NCBI GenBank assembly: GCA_021779635.1 | Contig: JAJYAH010000326.1 | Location: 1 to 7,515 of the forward strand | Direction of reading: 5' to 3' | DNA: 7,515 nucleotides | Origin: Pseudomonadota bacterium | Lineage (GTDB): Bacteria; Pseudomonadota; Alphaproteobacteria; Rhizobiales; Xanthobacteraceae | Part shown: piece by piece, positions 1 to 6,661 of the stretch | Layout of the letters: each line of letters starts with the position of its first letter | Numbering within the stretch: position 1 is the first letter of the stretch | Notes under the pieces: model-generated | What the model was told of the DNA's origin: nothing | Seen by the model: the letters and a program-made list of their open reading frames with translations, nothing else | Databases searched by the model: none | Program-made: the position numbers and the translations under genes

Positions 1-41
1 GTCTTCAGCGACATCCGAATGTCATGAATAGCGGCATTCAT
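1..41 (-). CDS. Possible 5' end of a leftward gene, cut by the window edge
   Basis: On the minus strand an ATG at 41-39 opens a frame that stays open to the window edge and reads MNAAIHDIRMSLKT. A purine-rich GGGGAG lies about 8 bases upstream, which is a reasonable ribosome binding site. A second in-frame ATG at 14-12 (MSLKT) could also be the start. Only about 13 codons are visible, so no family can be recognised. If real, the gene is divergent from the fliK-like gene and shares the spacer 42-232 with it. The open frame is short enough to occur by chance. Confidence 0.3.
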   Translation of the reverse strand, partial: MNAAIHDIRMSLK

Positions 42-232
42 CGGTAACGCTCCCCGCCGCCGGGCATTGTTGCCGACGTCAATTTGAAGCGCAAGTACGG
101 GGAAATTGATACCCAACCGCCTTGTCGTCGGACCGGTCCAACCGATGTTTCGCGGGGCGTCTGACGGAGCACTATCTTAACGAGAGGTTTACGCCGCTCG
201 GCTAGCGTTCACAGCCCAGCGAGACCGTCATC
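42..232. other. Noncoding spacer upstream of the fliK-like gene
   Basis: This spacer of about 190 bases has no convincing ORF and presumably carries the promoter of the fliK-like gene and perhaps of a divergent gene on the left. I looked for sigma-54 (GG-N10-GC) and sigma-70 type promoters and found none good enough to call. The perfect 10-base palindrome GGACCGGTCC at 130-139 is the only symmetric site I noticed. It could be an operator or chance. Confidence 0.35.
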
Positions 233-1897
233 ATGCCGATTTCCGTCAATCCGACCGTTCCGGTAATCACGGCCCAGGGCGTCGCGTCCGGTGTCGTGCT
301 GGAACCGGGGACCGTGATCAACGCCCAGGTGCTGAAGATCCTCGCCGATAATCTGGTGCAGATCGCGATCGCCAATCTGGCGATCGACGTTGTTTCGCAG
401 ATTCCGCTTCAAGCCGGCCAGAACCTGCAGCTGGCAGTGTCGCAGACGCAAGACGGCATCAGGCTCGCGGTGGTCGGGCAGGGCGCCGGTGCGGCGAGCG
501 GCGGCGCGACCGCGGACACCGTCACCTTGGCACCGGGTGCGACCCCTGCATCCGCGACCTCTGCATCTGCCGGCGCCGTGGCGAATCCGCCCGTGAGTGC
601 CGCTTCGCCGATCAATGTACTGACCCCGCTTGAGAGAACGGCCGTCTCCGCGGCGGTGCAGACCGCGGTGACACAGCAGGGAAGCCTGGCGCCGCTGTTC
701 GCAAATCTCGGCGTCGTCGCGTCGTCCGGCGGCCTGCCGCCGGCCCTGCAACAGGCGGTAGCGCAAGTGCTGGCGCAGCGGCCCAGCCTCGATCAAAACC
801 TGACCGGCAACGACGTCAAGAATGCCTTTGAGAGCTCCGGGCTTTTTCTGGAGGCCTCATTGGCGTCGGGTTCTCCTTCGACCGCATCCGGACTACCGGA
901 TCTCAAGGCGGCATTGATCGTGCTTCGTCAAACGCTGCAGTCATCGCTCGGCCCTGCGGATACCTCGCCCGCTGCAGCAACCGCCGCGCCGCAGTCAGCA
1001 GTGCCAGGTGTTCCCGATATCGCCGCCTCGAACGAGCCCGCCATGCCGCATGCCACGGCCGTGGCAACGATGCCTGCGCCATCGCTGTCTCCCGAAATCG
1101 AAGCGCAGGAAATTTTTCTGCCACAGATCGTGTCGTCCGCAACATTGCTGGAGACAGGCGCGCTCGCGGCGGCTTCCGGTGCGGCGCTCAATCTGCTCCA
1201 GGAAGTGATGCAAGGAAACCTGCAAGGAAACCTGCAGGAAAACCTGCGGGAAATCGGCAGCCCCTCACTGGCATCGGCGATGCCGAATGACGGCCGCAAC
1301 GATGACGTCACGGTCCATACCAACACGCCGCCGCCGCCGTTTCGCGGCGCGTCGCCGTCGGCGCAGCCCGTTGCCTCGCCGTCGATCGCATCCGGTGCGC
1401 CGCTCGCAACAAGCGTGCGGCATCTGCTTGACGGCACTGACGCCGCCATCGCGCGGCAGACGCTGTTGCAGGTCGCCTCGCTGCCGGGTCAGGCCGATAC
1501 GACGGCAACTCGGCTCGATCCAACCGTGCCGCGCTGGAATTTCGAGATTCCGTTCGCGACGCCGCAGGGAACGGCGATGGCGCAGTTCGAGATTTCGCGT
1601 GACGGGACCGGCAGCGAAACTGAAGCGGCCAAGCGGGCCTGGCGGGCGCGGTTCTCGCTCGACGTCGAGCCGGCCGGCCCGGTTCACGTCATGGTGTCGC
1701 TCGCAGGTGAGCGGACCTCGGTGCGAATGTGGGCGGAACGGCCCGCAACCGCCGAGCAGTTGCAGGCCGGCGTCTCGCAGCTAAGTCAGGCATTGACCCG
1801 CGCCGAACTGTTGCCGGGCGATATCGTGGTCCGTATCGGCGCACCGGCTCAATTGGCCTCGGCACCTGCCGGGCACTTTCTGGATCGCGCGCTATGA
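233..1897 (+). CDS. fliK: Flagellar hook-length control protein FliK-like
   Basis: Encodes 554 residues. FliK proteins are exported by the flagellar type III apparatus, measure hook length, and use their C-terminal domain to make FlhB switch from rod/hook to filament substrates. The layout here is typical: a long N-terminal part rich in Ala, Pro, Ser, Gln and Thr (about residues 1-430), then a conserved globular region (about 435-541) beginning [12 protein letters not shown], containing [23 protein letters not shown] and [20 protein letters not shown]. That region resembles the Flg_hook (FliK C-terminal) domain. The N-terminal part carries a short in-frame tandem repeat (residues 327-338). 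The ATG at 233 fits the start of the open frame; its ribosome binding site is weak. The next gene is an FlhB C-domain homologue whose ATG overlaps this stop (ATGA), so the two are probably translationally coupled. FliK sequences diverge greatly, so the assignment rests on the C-domain, length, composition and neighbour. Confidence 0.8.
   Translation: MPISVNPTVPVITAQGVASGVVLEPGTVINAQVLKILADNLVQIAIANLAIDVVSQIPLQAGQNLQLAVSQTQDGIRLAVVGQGAGAASGGATADTVTLAPGATPASATSASAGAVANPPVSAASPINVLTPLERTAVSAAVQTAVTQQGSLAPLFANLGVVASSGGLPPALQQAVAQVLAQRPSLDQNLTGNDVKNAFESSGLFLEASLASGSPSTASGLPDLKAALIVLRQTLQSSLGPADTSPAAATAAPQSAVPGVPDIAASNEPAMPHATAVATMPAPSLSPEIEAQEIFLPQIVSSATLLETGALAAASGAALNLLQEVMQGNLQGNLQENLREIGSPSLASAMPNDGRNDDVTVHTNTPPPPFRGASPSAQPVASPSIASGAPLATSVRHLLDGTDAAIARQTLLQVASLPGQADTTATRLDPTVPRWNFEIPFATPQGTAMAQFEISRDGTGSETEAAKRAWRARFSLDVEPAGPVHVMVSLAGERTSVRMWAERPATAEQLQAGVSQLSQALTRAELLPGDIVVRIGAPAQLASAPAGHFLDRAL
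1211..1246 (+). repeat. In-frame 12-base tandem repeat inside the fliK-like gene
   Basis: Two perfect copies of CAAGGAAACCTG (1211-1222, 1223-1234) are followed by a near copy, CAGGAAAACCTG (1235-1246), and a more degenerate fourth unit starting CGGGAAAT. The unit is 12 bases, so gain or loss of copies keeps the frame. It encodes [12 protein letters not shown] at residues 327-338 of the flexible N-terminal part. Confidence 0.85.
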
Positions 1898-2160
1898 ATC
1901 CGAAAGCAAAATCCCAGCTCGCGGTCGCGCTGCATTACGACAGGTCGGGTGCACCGCGGGTTGTCGCCAAGGGCAGGGGAAGCCTCGGTGAGAAGATCAT
2001 CGAGGTCGCCAAGGCCCATGATATCCCGATCGAGGAGAACGAAGTGCTGGCCGGCGCGCTTTCCAACGTCGAACTCGGCGATGAAATTCCGGCGGAGTTG
2101 TACAAGGCGGTCGCGGAAGTGCTGATTTTCGTTCTCCGGCTATCGGGTCGAATTCGCTAG
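1894..2160 (+). CDS. Standalone FlhB C-terminal domain-like protein (EscU/YscU/HrcU family export switch)
   Basis: Encodes 88 residues that match only the cytoplasmic C-terminal domain of FlhB, the export-gate component that sets substrate specificity of the flagellar type III system. Recognisable blocks in FlhB order are QLAVALHYD (about 8-16), GAPRVVAKG (about 19-27), [15 protein letters not shown] (about 41-55) and [17 protein letters not shown] (about 61-77). The membrane segments of FlhB are absent. The autocleavage motif NPTH is also absent: the protein begins [13 protein letters not shown], at about the point where the processed C-fragment of FlhB begins. The frame is open further upstream (from 1729), but the ATG at 1894 overlaps the fliK stop as ATGA and gives the family-sized product. 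Short FlhB-like proteins beside FliK-like genes are known elsewhere (YlqH next to YlqG in Bacillus; FlhX-type proteins). I infer a role in or around the specificity switch; a degenerate paralogue is the alternative. Confidence 0.85.
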   Translation: MNPKAKSQLAVALHYDRSGAPRVVAKGRGSLGEKIIEVAKAHDIPIEENEVLAGALSNVELGDEIPAELYKAVAEVLIFVLRLSGRIR

Positions 2161-2235
2161 CGTGGCGTTCGAGTGTCATTGTTTAACCACGATGCCGTTC
2201 GCATCGTTGCCGCCGAATTTTCTTGGGATGCAGCC

Positions 2236-3054
2236 TTGATCAATCGCCGCCATGTGCTCGGTCTGCTGGCCGCCGCGAGTGCTTTGCCTTCGCGCGGCTT
2301 TGCCGACGTAGCACCCCAGCGTAGCGAGATCCGCGAGGATCTTGCCAAGCATTTTACCGACGAGGGCACGGTCGGTACCTTCGTCGGCTACAAGGTCGAT
2401 GACTATCTTGTGATCGCCAGCGACAGGGATCGTTCCGGAGAAGCGAAGCTGCCGGCCTCGACCTTCAAGATTCCGAATTCGGTGATCGCGCTGGAGACCG
2501 GCGTGGTCAGCGATCCCGACAAGGATATTTTCAAGTGGGACGGCGTGGTCAGGAGCATCGAGGCCTGGAATCGCGATCACACCATGCGCTCGGCGATCGC
2601 CGCCTCCGCGGTGCCGGTCTATCAGGAGATCGCCCGGCGCATCGGTGCGGAGCGAATGCAGAAATTCGTCGATCTGTTCGAGTATGGCAACCGCGATATC
2701 GGTGGCGGCATCGACCAGTTTTGGTTGACCAGCAATTTGCGTATCGATCCGATCCAGCAAATCGATTTTGTCGACCGTCTGCGGCGCGGCGCGCTGCCGG
2801 TGTCCAAACGGAGTCAGGAACTGGTCTGCGACATCCTGCCGGTCACGAAATCAGGCGATTCCATCATCCGCGCCAAGAGCGGATTGCTGGGGGCTGAAAC
2901 CGGCAAGCCGTCGCTTGGCTGGATGGTGGGCTGGGCCGAGAAGGACACCGCCCAGACAGTGTTCGCGCTCAATCTCGACGTTCGCGAGCCGCGCCATATC
3001 CCCGGCCGCATGAAGCTGACGCAGCAATGCCTCGGCGATATCGGCGCCATCTGA
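2236..3054 (+). CDS. Class D (OXA-type) beta-lactamase, exported
   Basis: Serine beta-lactamase of class D, which hydrolyses the beta-lactam ring in the periplasm. Counting residues from the upstream GTG at 2173, the expected motifs appear in order: STFK at 96-99 (nucleophile Ser, carbamylated Lys), SAV at 145-147, YGN at 171-173, QFWL at 182-185 (the Trp that packs on the modified Lys), KSG at 235-237 (the KTG box; KSG is an accepted variant) and GWMVGW at 249-254. An Arg in PGRMKL near the end fits the carboxylate-binding Arg. The frame is open from GTG 2173, giving 293 residues. I prefer TTG 2236, which gives 272 residues beginning MINRRHVLGLLAAASALP, a twin-arginine-like signal with a likely cut after GFA; GGGA lies 7 bases upstream. 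Neither start has a strong ribosome site. The gene follows the FlhB-like gene closely and could be co-transcribed. It is probably an intrinsic chromosomal enzyme: no transposon or integron parts are visible. Substrate range cannot be read from sequence. Confidence 0.9.
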   Translation: MINRRHVLGLLAAASALPSRGFADVAPQRSEIREDLAKHFTDEGTVGTFVGYKVDDYLVIASDRDRSGEAKLPASTFKIPNSVIALETGVVSDPDKDIFKWDGVVRSIEAWNRDHTMRSAIAASAVPVYQEIARRIGAERMQKFVDLFEYGNRDIGGGIDQFWLTSNLRIDPIQQIDFVDRLRRGALPVSKRSQELVCDILPVTKSGDSIIRAKSGLLGAETGKPSLGWMVGWAEKDTAQTVFALNLDVREPRHIPGRMKLTQQCLGDIGAI

Positions 3055-3129
3055 TCCGCCTTGATCTGCCGGCAGGCTGGCGCGGGGTACGTGACTGGAA
3101 TAGCTTCTGCCGACTTTTAGAAAACCCAT

Positions 3130-3135
3130 GGAGGA
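3130..3135 (+). promoter_or_regulatory. Ribosome binding site that decides the start of the CMD-family gene
   Basis: GGAGGA lies 4 bases before the ATG at 3140. The upstream in-frame ATG at 3128 overlaps this Shine-Dalgarno sequence and has no comparable site of its own. The ATG at 3140 is therefore the better start. Confidence 0.8.
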
Positions 3136-3139
3136 AACC

Positions 3140-3793
3140 ATGAAATCCGCGCTCTGGATGTCATCGCTCACGGTCGCCGCCGCCGGCGGCTGGCTCGCGG
3201 CCACGATGTTCGCACAGCCCGCGACCAGCAAGGAGCCGCGTTTTCCGCAACTGACCGTGGACGCGCTCAGCGAGGCGCAAAAGCCGCTCGGCGAGCAGGT
3301 CTTGAAGGTCTCGAGCGTCGGACTTGGCGGGCCATACAACCCGCTGATGCGCAGTCCGGTGCTGGGTCAGCGGCTGTTCGATCTGTTTCATTATCTGCGC
3401 TGGGAAACCTCGGTGCCGACCAGGCTCAACGAATTTGCGATCCTGATCATCGGCCGGCAATGGCGCTCGCAGGTCGAATGGTACGCGCATGCGCCGCTGG
3501 CGGCGAAGGCCGGACTGTCGGCCGATATCATCGCCGATCTGAAGGCCAATCAGCGGCCAGCGAAGATGGCCGAGGACGAGGCGCTGGTTTATGATTTCGT
3601 CACCGAATTGACGACCACGCAGAAGGTTTCGGATGAGACCTTTGCGCGGGCGAAGAAGGTCTTCAACGATCAGCAGATCGTGGATTTGACGGCGATCGCC
3701 GGCAATTACGTCATGGTCGCCATGCTGCTGGCGATGGCGGAGGAAACCACGCCGCCGGGCAAGGAGCCGCCGTTCAAGGCCGGCGAGAAATAG
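3140..3793 (+). CDS. Exported carboxymuconolactone decarboxylase (CMD/AhpD-like) family protein
   Basis: Encodes 217 residues from the ATG at 3140 (221 from 3128). The N-terminus MKSALWMSSLTVAAAGGW followed by LAATMFA is a signal peptide or membrane anchor with a plausible cut after residue 25, so the protein should act outside the cytoplasm. The rest resembles CMD-fold proteins: RLNEFAILIIGRQW (95-108), then EWYAHAPLAAKAGLS (113-127), with E113 and H117 where family members keep a conserved Glu and His, then EDEALVYDF (145-153) and a final helical part. The CxxC pair of peroxidase-active AhpD is missing, so the alkylhydroperoxide reductase reaction is unlikely. This CMD subfamily is widespread in proteobacteria and mostly uncharacterised; substrate and reaction are unknown. 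It lies 85 bases after the beta-lactamase stop, so it may have its own promoter, and it converges on the next gene. Confidence 0.85.
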   Translation: MKSALWMSSLTVAAAGGWLAATMFAQPATSKEPRFPQLTVDALSEAQKPLGEQVLKVSSVGLGGPYNPLMRSPVLGQRLFDLFHYLRWETSVPTRLNEFAILIIGRQWRSQVEWYAHAPLAAKAGLSADIIADLKANQRPAKMAEDEALVYDFVTELTTTQKVSDETFARAKKVFNDQQIVDLTAIAGNYVMVAMLLAMAEETTPPGKEPPFKAGEK

Positions 3794-3797
3794 CGGC

Positions 3798-4214
3798 TCA
3801 AGTTGCCTTGGCCGCGTCCTTGCCGATGCGGCCGAGATGGGTGAAGCCGAAACCGGTACTGTATTTCAGGCCGTAGCCGAGCGCGCGGTCGATGCCGATA
3901 TGCGCCAGCCAGATCATCGCGATGGAAAGGATCAGCGGCTCGCTCGCCCCGAATCCCGTGACCATCAGCGCCATCGGCGCCAGATAAGAGTGCGCGGCGT
4001 TATAGATCACGGCGCCGAATCGCGGACCGGCGAGATAGGCGGCGAAGCTCAGATCGGGCACCAGGAACAGGATGGCGTAGATCCACCACGATCCACCCCA
4101 GACCGCGTAAAGCAGCGTCATCCCCCCAAACAGCGTCAGCCCCTCGAGCCGGAGCAGCGTGCGCAGCCCGCCTGACACGGCGCCGGTGGTTCCGGTGTTT
4201 GCAGTATCCGTCAT
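3798..4214 (-). CDS. Small integral membrane protein, DUF4260 type
   Basis: Encodes 138 residues from ATG 4214 (MTDTANTGTTG). The frame is open further upstream to 4316, but GGAGG immediately precedes ATG 4214 and the added 34 residues look noncoding, so I chose this start. Hydrophobic segments lie at about 23-40, 43-60, 72-90 and 92-108. Conserved-looking motifs are LLRLEGL (20-26), GGSWWIYAILFLVPDLS (40-56), YLAGPR (60-65), YNAAHSY (71-77), IWLAHIGIDRALGYGLKY (101-118) and a C-terminal THLGRIG (125-131). These match my recall of the DUF4260 family, whose function is unknown. The conserved His and Asp in LAHIGID and THLG invite the idea of a ligand site, but that is a guess. The gene ends 4 bases from the CMD gene coming the other way and is divergent from pccB. 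Confidence 0.82.
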   Translation of the reverse strand: MTDTANTGTTGAVSGGLRTLLRLEGLTLFGGMTLLYAVWGGSWWIYAILFLVPDLSFAAYLAGPRFGAVIYNAAHSYLAPMALMVTGFGASEPLILSIAMIWLAHIGIDRALGYGLKYSTGFGFTHLGRIGKDAAKAT

Positions 4215-4339
4215 CGCCTCGCCTCCGTTGGGCCCCGGGATATATCGTGCGCCGGACCGGGGTGCCAGATGCCGGAAGGGCGTTTCCCGCCGCCAAAATG
4301 CCGTGTTAGAACCCACCCAAATCTCGCAGGAAACCCCCC
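4215..4339. promoter_or_regulatory. Divergent promoter region between the DUF4260 gene and pccB
   Basis: These 125 bases separate two divergently transcribed genes and must hold the promoters of both if each is transcribed from here. I could not pick out credible -35/-10 boxes or an operator. An AGGA at 4328-4331 with A-rich flank serves as the pccB ribosome site, 8 bases before its ATG; GGAGG at the other edge serves the leftward gene. Confidence 0.4.
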
Positions 4340-5872
4340 ATGAAAGACATCCTGGATACCCTTGAGGAGCGGCGCGCCGGCGCCAAGCTCGGCGGCGGCG
4401 AAAAACGTATCGAGGCGCAGCACGCCCGCGGCAAACTGACGGCGCGGGAGCGCATCGAGCTGTTGCTCGACAAGGGGTCGTTCGAGGAGTTCGACATGTT
4501 CGTCGAGCACCGCTCGGTCGAATTCGGCATGGAAAAGACCAGGGTTCCGGGCGATGGCGTCGTCACCGGCTGGGGCACCGTCAACGGCCGCAGGACCTTT
4601 GTCTTCGCCAAGGATTTTACGGTGTTCGGCGGGTCACTGTCCGAGACCCATGCGCAAAAAATCGTCAAGATCCAGGACATGGCGATGAAGGCGAGGGCGC
4701 CGATCATCGGCCTCTACGACGCCGGCGGCGCGCGCATCCAGGAAGGGGTCGCCGCACTGGCGGGCTATTCCTACGTGTTTCGCCGCAATGTCGTCGCCTC
4801 CGGCGTGATCCCGCAGATCTCCGTCATCATGGGGCCATGCGCCGGCGGCGACGTCTATTCGCCTGCCATGACCGACTTCATCTTCATGGTGAAGCACACC
4901 AGCTACATGTTCGTCACCGGGCCCGATGTGGTGAAGACCGTCACCAACGAGGTCGTCACGGCCGAGGAACTCGGCGGTGCTTCGGTGCATGCCACGCGCT
5001 CCTCGATCGCCGACGGCGCGTTCGAGAACGACGTCGAGACGCTGTTGCAGATGCGCCGGCTGATCGACTTCCTGCCCTCCAACAACACCGATGGCGTGCC
5101 GGAATGGCCGAGCTTCGACGACATCGAGCGCGTCGACATGTCGCTGGACACGCTGATCCCCGATCATCCAAACAAGCCCTACGACATGAAGGAACTGATC
5201 CTGAAGGTCGTGGACGAGGGCGACTTCTTCGAGATCTCGGAAGCCTTCGCCAAAAACATCGTCACCGGATTCGGCCGCATCGCCGGCCGCACCGTCGGCT
5301 TTGTCGCGAACCAGCCGATGGTGCTGGCCGGCGTGCTCGACAGCGACGCCTCGCGCAAGGCGGCGCGCTTTGTCCGCTTTTGCGACGCCTTCAATATTCC
5401 GATCGTCACCTTCGTGGACGTGCCGGGCTTCCTGCCGGGCACCGCACAGGAGTATGGCGGGCTGATCAAGCACGGCGCCAAATTGTTGTTTGCCTATTCG
5501 CAATGCACGGTGCCGCTGGTTACGGTGATCACGCGCAAGGCCTATGGCGGCGCGTTCGACGTGATGGCGTCAAAGGAAATCGGCGCCGACATGAACTACG
5601 CCTGGCCGACCGCGCAGATCGCTGTCATGGGCGCCAAGGGTGCGGTGGAAATCATCTTCCGTTCCGACATGAACGACCCCGACGCCATCGCCGCCCGCAC
5701 CAGGGAATATGAGGACCGCTTCCTGTCGCCCTTCATTGCCGCCGAGCGCGGCTACATCGACGACGTCATCATGCCGCATTCGACAAGGCGAAGGATCGCC
5801 CGCGCGCTTGCCATGCTGCGCGACAAGAAGGTGGAAATCCCGGCCAAGAAGCACGACAATTTGCCGTTGTAG
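4340..5872 (+). CDS. pccB: Acyl-CoA carboxylase carboxyltransferase beta subunit (propionyl-CoA carboxylase type)
   Basis: Encodes 510 residues, the normal length for PccB. The beta subunit transfers the carboxyl group from carboxybiotin to propionyl-CoA, giving methylmalonyl-CoA, in a hexamer core that pairs with a biotin-bearing alpha subunit (PccA). The N-terminal crotonase-like half has [15 protein letters not shown] (30-44), [10 protein letters not shown] (70-79), [12 protein letters not shown] (126-137) and [16 protein letters not shown] (165-180). The C-terminal half has [20 protein letters not shown] (360-379) and [14 protein letters not shown] (399-412). The Gly pairs form the two oxyanion holes. 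D407 aligns with the substrate-selecting Asp of Streptomyces coelicolor PccB (D422), which favours propionyl-CoA over acetyl-CoA. D171 replaces the Ala I recall at that place in many homologues. The ATG at 4340 has an AGGA 8 bases upstream. No accA3/pccA-like gene is visible in the window, so the alpha subunit lies elsewhere. The small gene at 5914 follows after 41 bases and probably shares the transcript. Confidence 0.95.
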   Translation: MKDILDTLEERRAGAKLGGGEKRIEAQHARGKLTARERIELLLDKGSFEEFDMFVEHRSVEFGMEKTRVPGDGVVTGWGTVNGRRTFVFAKDFTVFGGSLSETHAQKIVKIQDMAMKARAPIIGLYDAGGARIQEGVAALAGYSYVFRRNVVASGVIPQISVIMGPCAGGDVYSPAMTDFIFMVKHTSYMFVTGPDVVKTVTNEVVTAEELGGASVHATRSSIADGAFENDVETLLQMRRLIDFLPSNNTDGVPEWPSFDDIERVDMSLDTLIPDHPNKPYDMKELILKVVDEGDFFEISEAFAKNIVTGFGRIAGRTVGFVANQPMVLAGVLDSDASRKAARFVRFCDAFNIPIVTFVDVPGFLPGTAQEYGGLIKHGAKLLFAYSQCTVPLVTVITRKAYGGAFDVMASKEIGADMNYAWPTAQIAVMGAKGAVEIIFRSDMNDPDAIAARTREYEDRFLSPFIAAERGYIDDVIMPHSTRRRIARALAMLRDKKVEIPAKKHDNLPL

Positions 5873-5913
5873 GATACCGTCCATCCCTAGGGCTTGATTG
5901 AGCGATCTTTCCA

Positions 5914-6231
5914 ATGCCAGCAGCTTTTTTTGTCGTCCGCGCCACCGTCGCTGATCCGGCCAAACGCGCGGCGTTTGATGCGTGGTACAGCAGGGAGCAT
6001 CTGCCCGACGCGGCGAAGTCGTTCGGCGTTGTGAAGGCGTGGCGGTTCTGGAGCCTTGCCGATCCCAGCCTGCATCAGGCGACCTATCAGTTCCCAGATG
6101 AGGCCGCGCTCGACCGCGCCATGAATAGCGCCGACATGAAACGGCTGGTCGCCGATTTCAATCGCGACTGGCCGGATGTCACGCGCACGCGAGAGACCTT
6201 CGTGCTGGCCGAGGAATTCGGGGCGGGGTGA
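5914..6231 (+). CDS. Small EthD-like (dimeric alpha/beta barrel) protein
   Basis: Encodes 105 residues, MPAAFFVVRATVADPAKRAA onward. The pattern of a first beta strand (about 4-12), a helix ending FDAWYSREHLPDAAKSFG (21-38), strands WRFWSL and HQATYQF, a helix DEAALDRAMNS, and a last strand TFVLAEEF is that of the ferredoxin-like dimeric alpha/beta barrel. The block WYSREHLPD (24-32) resembles the W-Y-x-x-E-H-x-P signature of EthD-like and related small proteins. Such proteins include heme- or aromatic-compound-linked enzymes and many of unknown role, so no reaction can be assigned. The ATG is preceded by only a weak purine stretch. It lies 41 bases after pccB with no terminator visible between, and a strong palindromic element begins 14 bases after its stop. 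Confidence 0.75.
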   Translation: MPAAFFVVRATVADPAKRAAFDAWYSREHLPDAAKSFGVVKAWRFWSLADPSLHQATYQFPDEAALDRAMNSADMKRLVADFNRDWPDVTRTRETFVLAEEFGAG

Positions 6232-6245
6232 GAAGTGCAACAAGC

Positions 6246-6344
6246 CGTCATTCCGGGATGCGCCTCTTGGCGCAGGCCCGGAATCCATAATCCCCGCAGT
6301 GGTTATGGATTCCGGGCTCACGCTTCGCGCGCCCCGGAATGACG
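6246..6344. repeat. Compound palindromic repeat (Bradyrhizobium-type intergenic element)
   Basis: A 99-base inverted repeat. The outer arms CGTCATTCCGGG (6246-6257) and CCCGGAATGACG (6333-6344) pair over 12 bases. The inner arms GCCCGGAATCCATAA (6276-6290) and TTATGGATTCCGGGC (6303-6317) pair perfectly over 15 bases around a 12-base loop. Between outer and inner arms sits a side hairpin, TGCGCC-TCTT-GGCGCA (6259-6274), and opposite it a smaller CGC-TTC-GCG (6321-6329). The result is a cloverleaf-like fold. The sequence matches my memory of a repeat scattered between genes in Bradyrhizobium and Rhodopseudomonas. As RNA it could stabilise or end the pccB transcript. It has no T-tract, so simple intrinsic termination is not implied. 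Confidence 0.85.
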
Positions 6345-6432
6345 AACAAGAGTTCTCGTTCCCTACTATTGAACCCATTCCGCTCCCGCCGCGACCAAGA
6401 GAGCCGATGGCGGCAAGAGAAGGGGGACTTCC

Positions 6433-6661
6433 AGAAGAAGTGGTTCGGTGCGGCAGCAGTCTTGCTCGCGGCCTGTCTGGCTTTCGCCGCCGATGTCGCG
6501 AAATCTAAACTTGGCGCGGACGACGGTAAAAATAGCTGTCTCAGGAGCCCGCGGTCGTTGCGCAGGACGAGGTCGATCGCCTCAAGCCCGAAGAGGTCCG
6601 CTGGCATCACCACCACTGGCATCATCGCCACTGGCATCGCTGGCACCACCGCCACTGGTAA
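6433..6661 (+). pseudogene. Decayed gene for a small secreted His/Trp-rich protein (start codon and frame lost)
   Basis: AAGGGGGA at 6420-6427 is a good ribosome site, but no ATG follows. Instead CCAGAAGAAGTGG occurs at 6431-6443. Adding one T after 6433 would create ATG AAG AAG TGG, 5 bases after the Shine-Dalgarno, opening a frame that reads KKWFGAAAVLLAACLAFA, then ADVAKSKLGADDGKN: a clear signal peptide, with LAAC as a possible lipobox. At about 6527-6541 the sense moves to another frame that reads SQEPAVVAQDEVDRLKPEE, then a His/Trp/Arg-rich tail (RWHHHHWHHRHW, then HRWHHRHW) ending at TAA 6659-6661. Two lesions would therefore separate this from an intact gene of about 75 residues. Secreted His/Trp-rich small proteins of unknown role occur in these bacteria and might bind metal. 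The alternatives are a sequencing error at one site, or chance. An in-frame ATG at 6339 exists but lies inside the palindrome arm. Confidence 0.5.

Noticed and set aside
61..75. Possible sigma-54 promoter before the fliK-like gene
   Set aside because: The GG and GC dinucleotides at 62-73 have 8 or 9 bases between them, not the required 10.
209..1687. Several long open frames on the minus strand and in other plus frames across the fliK-like gene
   Set aside because: High-GC coding DNA produces long shadow frames. Their translations are Arg-rich and low in recognisable motifs, while the plus-frame FliK reading is coherent with a known C-domain.
4634..5712. Open frames of 289 and 291 residues overlapping pccB on both strands
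   Set aside because: They are composed largely of Arg, His, Asp and Gly, match no family I know, and lie wholly inside a certain pccB gene.
6176..6508. A 110-residue ORF spanning the end of the EthD-like gene and the palindrome
   Set aside because: It runs across a noncoding repeat and overlaps a real gene in another frame; no coherent protein features.
6596..6661. His/Trp-rich peptide as a leader peptide for histidine or tryptophan attenuation
   Set aside because: It has no start codon nearby, downstream genes are not his or trp biosynthesis genes, and the next rightward hairpin is over 100 bases away. A decayed small protein fits better.
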